Positions 1 to 7,700 of a DNA stretch of 15,160 nt are shown one piece after another. The stretch covers positions 1 through 15,160 of the forward strand of contig CAMYZY010000011.1 of the NCBI GenBank assembly GCA_947304075.1, written 5' to 3'. Position 1 is the stretch's first letter. The number at the start of each line of letters is the position of its first letter. Made by a program: the position numbers and the translations under genes. The notes beneath the pieces are model-generated. The model was not told the DNA's origin and did not search any database. It worked only from the letters and a program-made list of their open reading frames with translations. This DNA comes from an uncultured Candidatus Saccharibacteria bacterium. GTDB lineage: Bacteria; Patescibacteriota; Saccharimonadia; Saccharimonadales; Saccharimonadaceae.

Positions 1-901
1 CTTCCCCTGCCACCGCATCAATCGGCTGCTCCCACTTGAAGGAAGTTGCATCACCAGTTGAAATCTGGAATGGCTTGTTTCTCGAGCGCGCGACGCTCGC
101 GCCCGTCGTTACGGGGCTCGCTGCGCAAGCTCCCCGTTGGTCGCAATGCTCTCGAAATAACCATTTCAAATTTCTTTCAGTATACTCAATCATTCTTTCG
201 CTAATGTCAGTACCATATGCGTGGTAACCCATCAGAAGTGCTTCTTGGAGTACGACGCCAGTACCGCAAAACGGATCTAGTACCACTGAGCCTGGTTTTA
301 ATGGACCACACAGATTAATTAAGACCTGCGCTAGCTTTGGTGGCAACATTCCGACCTTTGCATCGCGCGCCGGTCTCGCTTGATCGCGCTTCGCATAAGC
401 ATCAATATCTTGTACACCAATTACCCGATACCAATCATTATTAACCTTAATAAGTTCAACTTTACGTTCATTTTTACCGGATAATCCATTATGTAAAGAT
501 GTCGCTGTTGATAGTATCGCGTCCTTATTCTCTACTACTCGTACGCTTCGCCCGTGTCTTACCAAAATTTTCTTAAGCTTCAAAGCTTCTAGGGTTACAG
601 ATTTTTTAGACGCTCCCTTTGAGTAATCACTTACACCAATCGTAATCTTCCCATCCGGCAACCCCGCCAGATACTCTAACGGAGATTTAGTAAGTTCGAC
701 AGCAAACTTGAGCACCCCACCAAAACAGTCTACATGGACGGGTGACGGACCTGGAGGGGGCCCCCCGCTGAGCTTAAGCGAAGTGGGGGAGAAGAAGGTC
801 CGGCAGGACCCGTCCAGTGAAAACTTTGAATTTGGGAATTGCGCTTCAAGTTCCGCAATTGAAATTTCTGGTTGCCGCCCTAGTACCGCTAAATACTTCA
901 T
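1..901 (-). CDS. TRM11-like RNA/tRNA guanine-N2 methyltransferase, C-terminus off the window
   Basis: The frame is open from an ATG at 901 to the left edge, giving 300 visible residues and no stop. The N-terminus MKYLAVLGRQPEISIAELEA and the stretch QDIDAYAKRDQARPARDAKV followed by GMLPPKLAQ are typical of the TRM11/archaeal TrmG10 branch of RNA methylases (UPF0020 fold). The SAM-binding motif I is DPFCGTG at residues 209-215, followed by GTDIS (230-234) and GDAT (283-286). The family's NPPY/EPYLG-type catalytic motif would lie beyond the edge. Known relatives methylate the exocyclic N2 of G10 in tRNA, which is the inferred job here. The start ATG overlaps the tyrS stop (ATGA), so the two genes are probably co-transcribed and translationally coupled; no Shine-Dalgarno is seen. 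Two GC-rich palindromic segments are translated in frame near residues 30-56 and 249-275, which is unusual. Other SAM-dependent nucleic-acid methylases remain possible. Confidence 0.85.
   Translation of the reverse strand, partial: MKYLAVLGRQPEISIAELEAQFPNSKFSLDGSCRTFFSPTSLKLSGGPPPGPSPVHVDCFGGVLKFAVELTKSPLEYLAGLPDGKITIGVSDYSKGASKKSVTLEALKLKKILVRHGRSVRVVENKDAILSTATSLHNGLSGKNERKVELIKVNNDWYRVIGVQDIDAYAKRDQARPARDAKVGMLPPKLAQVLINLCGPLKPGSVVLDPFCGTGVVLQEALLMGYHAYGTDISERMIEYTERNLKWLFREHCDQRGACAASPVTTGASVARSRNKPFQISTGDATSFKWEQPIDAVAGE
78..157. repeat. GC-rich palindromic element inside the methyltransferase gene (left copy)
   Basis: This 80-bp segment is about two-thirds G+C in an AT-rich gene and is built of nested inverted repeats. 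TTTC (78-81) pairs with GAAA (154-157), GAGC (84-87) with GCTC (148-151), and GCGAC (90-94) with GTCGC (140-144). Inside lie a hairpin ACGGGG (111-116)/CCCCGT (132-137) and a smaller one CGAGCG (83-88)/CGCTCG (94-99). It is read through in frame, adding about 25 residues between the second and third strands of the Rossmann fold. Whether it is mobile or present elsewhere in the genome cannot be judged from this window. Confidence 0.6.
736..815. repeat. GC-rich palindromic element inside the methyltransferase gene (right copy)
   Basis: This 80-bp segment is roughly 70% G+C. GGACGGGT (736-743) pairs perfectly with ACCCGTCC (808-815), GGACCT (747-752) with AGGTCC (796-801), and the C-run 761-766 with the G-run 785-789. 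The centre is the palindrome GCTTAAGC (772-779). It is translated in frame as a Gly/Pro/Ser-rich stretch around residues 30-56 of the methyltransferase. This falls between the conserved N-terminal segment and a normal-looking VDCFGGVLKFAVEL continuation, so it reads as an insertion. It differs in sequence from the element at 78-157 but has the same size and style. Confidence 0.65.
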
Positions 902-2127
902 TTTACAATCAAAAACTTATTCTTACCCTTTTTGATAATCGCCGTCTGTTCTACCGGTATATCTTCACTAATCTTTACGCCATTTATCGTAATCGCACCT
1001 TGCGCTATAAACTCACGTGCCTTCTTTTTTGACTCAGCTAAACCATTATTTACCAATGCATCCACCAGCATTACACCTTTAGATTCGGTTGGTAAGTATT
1101 TGCTAAACTCCAATATTTCGTCCTGTGAAAATTCCGAAAAATCCGTATCACGATTAAAGAGAACTCCAATCAAGTTTTCAATTGCATCCGCCGCTTCCCT
1201 GCCATGCACAACTTCCGTAGCACCACGCGCCAAAGCTCTTTGCGCAATTCTCTTCTCAGGACTCTCAAAATGTTTCTTCAAAATATCTTCAATTTCATCT
1301 TTTTCAAGTAATGTATAAATCTTTATCAAATATTCTACCGATTCATCCGGCTGATTTAGCCAGAACTGATAAAAGTCAAAAATCGAAGTATAGTTTCCGC
1401 CACCATTATCCGACGCAGCTAGCCAAATTGCATTTCCTTCCGATTTGCCAAATTTACGCCCCGTCACTGGGTCAATCACTAATGGTGTCGACCACACATC
1501 CGCTACTCCATTTTCCAATCGCTTAATCAAATGAATCCCGCTCGTGCAATTACCATATTGGTCTGCACCACAAAGTTGCAAATCTATACCATATTTACGA
1601 TAAAGATGCAAAAAATCATATCCCTGAATCAAAGTGTAAGAAAACTCAGCATAGCTTATCCCAGAGCCACCTTCGCCAATTCGGTTTTGGACAAATTGCC
1701 TGTCAAGAAGTTGCGTCATTGAAAACGCCTTTCCAACTTCCCGCAAAAAATCCAAATACTTCATATCGCGAAACCAATCGTAATTATCTACCAGTGTGGC
1801 ATTATTAATCACATGTTCAACTTGCGCTTTTATGCACCGTTTATTGTGTTCCACTTCATCTAGTGGTTTAAGTTCACGCTCACCATTTTCTTTTGGATCG
1901 CCAATCTGACCTGTCGCACCACCTACCAGCAAATATGGCTGATAACCATGTCTTGCAAAACAAGCGCACATCATCATCGCAGCAAGATTACCAATCGTCA
2001 AAGAATCCGCCGAAGGATCTGCACCCCAATAAAACTTTTTATTCTCACGATTGTCCAAATCTTCTGGATTTTCAATCGTAGATTCAGCCCGAAAGCCTCG
2101 ATAAATCAATTCTTCAGATAATTTCAT
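898..2127 (-). CDS. tyrS: Tyrosyl-tRNA synthetase
   Basis: A class Ic aminoacyl-tRNA synthetase that charges tRNA-Tyr in the cytoplasm. The protein has 409 residues, normal for bacterial TyrRS. The Rossmann catalytic core opens with YWGADPSADSLTIGNL (33-48), where the HIGH signature reads TIGN (44-47). Tyrosine and adenylate contacts are seen in SYAEFSYTLIQGYDFLHL (158-175) and CGADQYGN (186-193). The KMSKS loop is KFGKS (225-229), the usual bacterial TyrRS form. The C-terminus (about 354-395) is an S4-like RNA-binding domain with KKKAREFIAQGAITING. The start at 2127 is the first ATG after a good extended -10, which predicts a leaderless message. The TGA stop overlaps the start of the methyltransferase gene. 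No T-box leader is visible. Confidence 0.97.
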   Translation of the reverse strand: MKLSEELIYRGFRAESTIENPEDLDNRENKKFYWGADPSADSLTIGNLAAMMMCACFARHGYQPYLLVGGATGQIGDPKENGERELKPLDEVEHNKRCIKAQVEHVINNATLVDNYDWFRDMKYLDFLREVGKAFSMTQLLDRQFVQNRIGEGGSGISYAEFSYTLIQGYDFLHLYRKYGIDLQLCGADQYGNCTSGIHLIKRLENGVADVWSTPLVIDPVTGRKFGKSEGNAIWLAASDNGGGNYTSIFDFYQFWLNQPDESVEYLIKIYTLLEKDEIEDILKKHFESPEKRIAQRALARGATEVVHGREAADAIENLIGVLFNRDTDFSEFSQDEILEFSKYLPTESKGVMLVDALVNNGLAESKKKAREFIAQGAITINGVKISEDIPVEQTAIIKKGKNKFLIVK

Positions 2128-2133
2128 ATCTAA

Positions 2134-2142
2134 ATTATATCA
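2134..2142 (-). promoter_or_regulatory. Extended -10 promoter of tyrS
   Basis: On the minus strand the sequence reads TGATATAAT, a TGn-TATAAT extended -10, with TATAAT at 2139-2134. It ends six bases before the tyrS ATG, so transcription should start at or next to the A of the start codon. No convincing -35 hexamer is seen at 16-18 bp spacing. Confidence 0.7.
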
Positions 2143-2199
2143 CATTAGCCTTGAGTTAAGTTAGGATAGTAAAAGCAAAGAATCGATTGTTTATAATTA

Positions 2200-2271
2200 T
2201 GTTCGGCATTTGTTCGGTAATACACTAGATATAGCGTATATTATACAATCTCTAAACCCCAAATATAGCGT
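2200..2271. repeat. Short direct repeats in the tyrS upstream region
   Basis: The 203-bp gap 2128-2330 holds no gene that I can support. Besides the tyrS promoter it contains TGTTCGG twice, at 2200-2206 and 2211-2217, 11 bp apart (one helical turn). It also contains ATATAGCGT twice, at 2229-2237 and 2263-2271, 34 bp apart. These could be regulator sites for tyrS or chance repeats in an AT-rich gap. Confidence 0.3.
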
Positions 2272-2330
2272 TTATATTTCACCATATATTATATAGTATT
2301 CTGCAAGTCCCAAAACAAACTATCTCCAGT

Positions 2331-4262
2331 CTAAGATCCAGACGACACCAAGCAACGAATAACTCTCCCACTATACTTTCCATTGCCATTATTTGAGCCT
2401 GGATAAACATAAACACCATCAAAATAAAAATGGTAAACGCCATTGTTTGAGCTCGCAGTAGATGACCAATAAATACCACCTGAACCACGATAGCTAAGAG
2501 AGCTACCATATATATAACCAGAATTAACAAAATTATTTGGAAAATGACGAAGTCTCTCATCCATAATTGTTGCTGTTGGGGCAGTGGATGAATTCATGGT
2601 CTGTGCCACATTACTGGAATTTTTATAACCACCAAGACTGTTGCTAAGCAAACCAAACCCACCTGAACTAACAGCAGAAATAGAGTGACCAGTAGGCAAA
2701 TGCCAACCAAATGGACATAAATCTCCAATAGTAGTAGCATTGGCACCAATACTGTATGTACCACGTCCTGCAGTAGCAGAATACCAATTATAATAATTAC
2801 CATAGGAATACAAATTAGCGCTGATGGACATAGTGTCAGTTGAAACATATGTTACACGATTAGAAGTATTATCAGTTCTGAGCCTAGACTGGTCAGAACA
2901 CCAATTATTGTTATTAATTGTGCACCACCCGTCTGGTGCAGTGTCGGCATTAAAGATTGAACTTGACGTTGCAGAGAGAGTATTGTAAGTAGTTGTCTCA
3001 GTGTAGTTATGCTTTAATGTAACATTAGTACCGTCATTTAATGGATTATTGGTATTTGCAATAGTTAATTCAGCGGTGTTATCTAGTCTTAAGTTTTCTA
3101 TCATCCAACATTTACCGTCTGAGAGTTTGGCGATAGCATAGGTTTGGTTGTCACGAGTATCGGTAAGAGCGGAGATGCTAGATAATCCTGCTGTAATAGA
3201 CCAAGTTGATTCATCGGAGTCACCTTCGTTATTGTATACTGCGGCAGTTAGACTACCGGCGCCAGTGCCGCAAAGCTCTGCCACCTTAGCACTATTTTGG
3301 AAGATACCAGCACTTGGAACCCATACCGCATAGAGAGCAAGACCGTTTGCCGTAGTACCAGTTGGTACAGTAATGTCTTCATTTGGGCCATAGAAATTTG
3401 CATTAGGATTAGTAGCATAGTCATAGGCATCAGACCAACCAGCAAAACCGTAGCCAGTGCGGCTGAAATTGGATGCAAATAATGTAACAGTATTACCATC
3501 GGCGGCGGCTTGTCTACCCATAGTGCCTACAGCCGTGGTTGAATTGGCGTAATAATTGATATAGCCTGCGGTGGTCGGTTGGGGCTGAGCTGGGACTTCG
3601 CTTGCTGGATGCACGAGTGTATAAATCACTTTCCCAGTATAAGTATCCGCCGGTTGGGTTTTAGCTATATAGGCAGCATAAGTAGTAGTGAGTTTAACAC
3701 CACCAGTTACGGCCGTCATATCAGTGGCTGAGTTCTTGTGAGCTACTTTAATGTATTCATTCGGCACTATATGATAGTTATTGAAGCTATTATCTATAGT
3801 AAAAGCATTAGAGCCAGAAGTATCACCACTATCTTGAGTTATAGCTAGTTTCATAGCCCAGTTGGATACATCAGGATTACCAGCAGATGTAGCTAGACCA
3901 GTATCTATGGTAGCATTGCTACTGGCTGCAGTACCAACTAATTTATTACTATTAGTCGCTCCTATTTCATCACCAGTATAACCTGTGGCGTAGATGGCGA
4001 AGCCATTACTATCATTGCAAAAAGCATGAAGTGTAGTAGTACCTATATTAGCTTGATAGGTGCCATTAGTGATTTCTGCATTATGGGTGTTCATACCAGT
4101 TCCTGAAATAGTACAGGATACTGGGACGGTGATATTAATGATATCTACTACATCTTCGGCAGAAACAGAGGAAGAAAAAATTAAACTAAAAAGAAAAATA
4201 AGTCCAATAAAACCAAACAAAAAGACAAACGCTTTACTATTTGTTTTGTATAACCTTAGCAT
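2331..4262 (-). CDS. Secreted surface protein with InlB-like repeat and FISUMP domain
   Basis: The protein has 643 residues. The N-terminus has a basic start, a long hydrophobic stretch (about 11-33) and a likely signal peptidase site after SSVSA (35), so it is exported. Residues 36-218 form a Thr/Asn/Gly-rich, probably beta-sandwich region of the kind seen in fimbrial or adhesin subunits. Residues 233-316 resemble a Listeria-Bacteroides (InlB B) repeat, with TGYGFAGWS and the closing LALYAVW. Residues 366-640 match the FISUMP (Fibrobacter succinogenes major paralogous) domain: YAIAKLSDGKCWMIENLRLD, NYYNWYSAT (489-497), CPFGWHLPT (516-524), GIYWSSTA (596-603) and a closing SGRVIRCL. No LPXTG or C-terminal membrane anchor is present. 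FISUMP proteins are generally thought to act at the cell surface; the ligand is unknown. The start at 4262 follows an extended -10 by six bases. Its coding strand lacks the G-over-C excess sampled in clpC and the giant-protein genes, hinting at a different history. Confidence 0.88.
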   Translation of the reverse strand: MLRLYKTNSKAFVFLFGFIGLIFLFSLIFSSSVSAEDVVDIINITVPVSCTISGTGMNTHNAEITNGTYQANIGTTTLHAFCNDSNGFAIYATGYTGDEIGATNSNKLVGTAASSNATIDTGLATSAGNPDVSNWAMKLAITQDSGDTSGSNAFTIDNSFNNYHIVPNEYIKVAHKNSATDMTAVTGGVKLTTTYAAYIAKTQPADTYTGKVIYTLVHPASEVPAQPQPTTAGYINYYANSTTAVGTMGRQAAADGNTVTLFASNFSRTGYGFAGWSDAYDYATNPNANFYGPNEDITVPTGTTANGLALYAVWVPSAGIFQNSAKVAELCGTGAGSLTAAVYNNEGDSDESTWSITAGLSSISALTDTRDNQTYAIAKLSDGKCWMIENLRLDNTAELTIANTNNPLNDGTNVTLKHNYTETTTYNTLSATSSSIFNADTAPDGWCTINNNNWCSDQSRLRTDNTSNRVTYVSTDTMSISANLYSYGNYYNWYSATAGRGTYSIGANATTIGDLCPFGWHLPTGHSISAVSSGGFGLLSNSLGGYKNSSNVAQTMNSSTAPTATIMDERLRHFPNNFVNSGYIYGSSLSYRGSGGIYWSSTASSNNGVYHFYFDGVYVYPGSNNGNGKYSGRVIRCLVSSGS

Positions 4263-4268
4263 AAGCTT

Positions 4269-4277
4269 ATTATAGCA
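4269..4277 (-). promoter_or_regulatory. Extended -10 promoter of the FISUMP gene
   Basis: The minus strand reads TGCTATAAT, with TATAAT at 4274-4269. It ends six bases (AAGCTT) before the ATG at 4262, predicting a leaderless transcript. The -35 region is a T-rich tract without a clear TTGACA. Confidence 0.7.
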
Positions 4278-4314
4278 TACTATCTAAACAAAAAAACGAA
4301 ATTCTAACAAACTA

Positions 4315-4743
4315 CTACAAACTCTCGCCTTTTCTAGCTTTATTTGCCCACTCGTCCGCTAGTTCGTTATATTCCGTACCTTCGTGCCCTTTCACCCAAA
4401 TCAGCTTCACAGGATTTTCCAAATATAGTTCATACAATTCTTGCACAATATCTAGGTTTTTGATTTGGCCAGTTTTTTTCGTCCACCCATTTTTCTTCCA
4501 CGTTTCCGCCCATTTAGTCAAAACATTAATCCAAAATTCCGAATCCGAATATATTTCGCAACCATCCTTGCCAGCATAATTTATTGCAGCTATCATCGCC
4601 ATTCCTTCCATCCGAATATTAGTGGTGTCTTTTTCGCAACCAAGCACCACCGGATGTGCATCCCCACCATCAATTTCTAATACGCTAAATCCCCCGGGCC
4701 CCGGATTTGGGCTAGCGCTACCATCAGTCCATAAAATCTTCAT
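4315..4743 (-). CDS. rnhA: Ribonuclease HI
   Basis: A 142-residue cytoplasmic endonuclease that cuts the RNA strand of RNA-DNA hybrids, for example Okazaki primers and R-loops, using two metal ions. All catalytic residues of the family are visible: D7 in WTDGSASPNPG, E46 in NIRMEGMA, D67 in YSDSEFWIN, and D130 in NELADEWA, with the helper H120 in VKGHEGTEYN. The basic handle region WKKNGWTKKTG (82-92) is the E. coli-type substrate-binding protrusion, so this is the RNase HI form rather than the shorter archaeal-like type. Length is close to the usual 150-155. It stands alone: the start lies six bases after an extended -10, and it has its own promoter inside the tail of the giant-protein unit upstream. 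Confidence 0.96.
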   Translation of the reverse strand: MKILWTDGSASPNPGPGGFSVLEIDGGDAHPVVLGCEKDTTNIRMEGMAMIAAINYAGKDGCEIYSDSEFWINVLTKWAETWKKNGWTKKTGQIKNLDIVQELYELYLENPVKLIWVKGHEGTEYNELADEWANKARKGESL

Positions 4744-4749
4744 AAATCT

Positions 4750-4758
4750 ATTGTATCA
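4750..4758 (-). promoter_or_regulatory. Extended -10 promoter of rnhA
   Basis: The minus strand reads TGATACAAT, with TACAAT at 4755-4750. It ends six bases before the rnhA ATG at 4743, predicting a leaderless transcript. The promoter sits in the 24-bp gap after the preceding gene's stop, and any -35 would overlap that stop region; none is clear. Confidence 0.65.
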
Positions 4759-4767
4759 CACTAATTA

Positions 4768-7700
4768 TTAGAATCTCGGCGCAATCTCGTGGATATAAAC
4801 TGTCGATAGTGAACCAGACTCCGCTACGCTAGCCCGATTTGCACCCCACAAATACAAAGTCGCATCATAATTCACAATTTCAGCTGGAATAATCGAATTC
4901 GCACCTTTCGCTGCACCATAAGTTCTATCGGCCGACATTGTATCAGCGATTATCGAACCATTTATAATTAATTGATTCGAATTCATTCTACTATTTACAT
5001 CGCTCGAATTATAACAAGTCTTCACTTCCTTTTCCGCAATCAACACCGCATCAATGCGCGAAACACCACAATTAATCATAATGTTCTTCGCGACAATGAT
5101 TAGCTTCGGAATATCTTCTATTTTCTTATAAGTTTGCCCGCTTAAGAATTCGATATCATGATCAATTTTTACATCCACCGCCTGCGCATCAATAACTTTA
5201 GTAGAACCCTGTCCTGCCGTAATATTATCAGTAATCACTAGTTCACTATTGTATTTCTGGTATTCAATATTGCTAGTATTGCTATCCGTGAATCTACTAA
5301 TTAAAGCGTTTTTATTCTTCTCAGAATCATTACTTCCAGAACCACCTAGCGCACCTGCTACACCACGTGAACATTTGTCGTTTGCAAATGTCAGAGTACT
5401 TCTTAGGCAGTAATTCGCACTCGTTTCCAAACTCCCTCCCGGACCATAATTAGAAAGAGCTTCATAATTGTACGAATTGTCATAATTATAACTTGGCCAC
5501 AAAGCACCATTATCATTGTGCGCAAATCCAGCGCCAGCTCCACTCGAAAGCCCAGTCACTGCACCTAGTGAAATTATATCGAGCTCCGCCCACGAACCAA
5601 ATACAAAGAATCTATTCTTTGAATTAATGTCATAAGCCGCATATCCACTAATATTATTTTTCTTACTTACTGGAGTTTTAATACTCTTTTTTGAGAAAAT
5701 ACTTCCACCCCAAACTTGTATACTTGGTTTCTTCATTATCTTAAAGCATTTCGAATTAGAAACATTCCAACGATCGTTGCCAGAAGTATCAAGGTTGGTA
5801 TCACTACCGCTATTTGATGGATAAACCGCCGCCGCTACACAAATCTCCGCCCCAGCATCAAGATCCGGCACATTAAAGGTTACACCTTTAACACCGTCAC
5901 CAGTTTTGCCATTTAAGTCACCATTACTATTAAGCACACGACCAGTTGCAACATTTTTTTCTGCACATTGAGAAGCTCCATAATACCTTGCACAGAGTCC
6001 ACCGCCATCCATTACAAAGTTTTCATCACCAGTTTTATTTGTCCCTGCGTCCGGAGTGTAAACCACTAATTTAATCGTCGTACCTGGTGTTTTCGTCGCA
6101 TAAGCTTCACTCGCATCTCCACCAGTAGTCTCACTATTTGTCTTCGTCAACACATCAACTATAATGTCAATCTTACCATCTTCACCAGCACCTACTGTCT
6201 CCGCATCTGATGTAACGTCTATCGCCGTTCGATAATTATATGGCACCTTTGCATAAGCCACTCTACTTATTTGGGCAGTTTTTACATTGGCCAAATTATA
6301 ATCCGTCCCATCAGCGTCATATTTTGTAAAGGTCACTTGACTTGGTGTTGTTTGATTTTCATTCAACGTATTAGTCTTTGCGATTTCATTTAAAGATTTC
6401 CCAACTTCCGAAGACATCACAGTATGTTCGTTGCTATTAGATTTTCTCGCATTATCGCCACTATTATATATATAGTTATCATTGACGCTCGAAATCGAAA
6501 AGTTTTCGCTATTTACTGCATACGCATTGTTCCAGTTATTCAAATCATTCGACACATTATTTCTGTTTGCATTAAACAATTCACCAAGGTGGTTAGCATT
6601 GTTCCCAACCATCGGGAAAATCGTTTCATAGCTATCAATCTTCATTTTTTCAGGAATCAAATTATAAGTGTATTGCAAAACCGGATTATAGACACTTCTG
6701 TACACCAAATTATCACCTGGCTTGGCATAAACCGATCGTTGAAATTCTGCGTATTTCGCTACGCTACTGTTCCTAACTTTGATATTCAAGAATGTTTTGT
6801 CACTTGGTTGTGATCCTGGCTCTTCTTTTGTGTCTGGATCTGGATCTGGTGGTTGTGCATCGCCTAATGCCGACGCACACACAGTCAAACTCTTATCTCC
6901 ATCTACTGCGTTTGCCGTGAATGTTAGCGTTTCACAAACCACTTGCCCAGGTTTTAATAGTCCCACAAACGACTCTTCCAACACTTTTACTGTGTCGCCA
7001 CTCCCAAATGATTCTGTCGTCCTACCAACCACTTCCGTTGATTCAACCGAAGCATAATTTGATGTCCGCGTAATTTTGTAAGATGTACTTCCACTACCAC
7101 CTCGTTTCAAATAATGCCAGAACTTTGCCGTACAGCCATTTACCGGATCACAATTATTAATATAATACGTGACTTTACCGCTACTTTGCGTAAACGTGTC
7201 GTTCGCACCTAGCGAAACACCGTTCGCACTGCTCCAAACATCATTCGAAGACGATACCATCGACTTACCATAAAACTCGTTTCTAACCGCTCTTAAGACT
7301 ATCTTTGTATCATTGACTACTTTGTATTGCCCACTATCTAAATCTACGCAATATTTATCAAGCGGCGAAATATTCACCGGGCTATTACTACCTTCCTGCA
7401 CAGTATAAGCTTGGAGAGTATAACCATTCGTAATATTCGCACAAATCTTCAACTTATCATCTGTATAAATATCTGCACCGCTTGAGAGTCCACCCAAAGC
7501 AACTCCCGCCGATGTCGTTTTTCTCTCAACACTCACACTTGCCCCAGCACTCGTTTCAATCGTCAAAGTATATGATTTTCTCTTTCTAATTATCCCACGT
7601 AATGGCTGCCAATTACTTTCTGGTGGAATAATATCTACATAGTATAAATCATATTTATTACTTTCTGATCCCAATAAATTAGCATACGTCCTTGGGTTAC

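Noticed and set aside
932..1318. Plus-strand open frame of 128 codons
   Set aside because: It is antisense to the well-conserved tyrS, shows no domain-like sequence and has no promoter or ribosome site; it mirrors codon bias of the real gene.
2200..2217. LexA-type SOS box
   Set aside because: The GTTCGG units are in direct orientation, not the inverted GAAC-N4-GTTC arrangement.
2128..2330. T-box riboswitch or other RNA leader for tyrS
   Set aside because: No T-box consensus, no terminator hairpin, and the promoter sits six bases before the ATG, leaving no room for a leader from that start site.
4285..4300. Intrinsic terminator after rnhA (T-run on the minus strand)
   Set aside because: There is a run of seven T but no stable hairpin in front of it, and it overlaps the upstream part of the FISUMP promoter.
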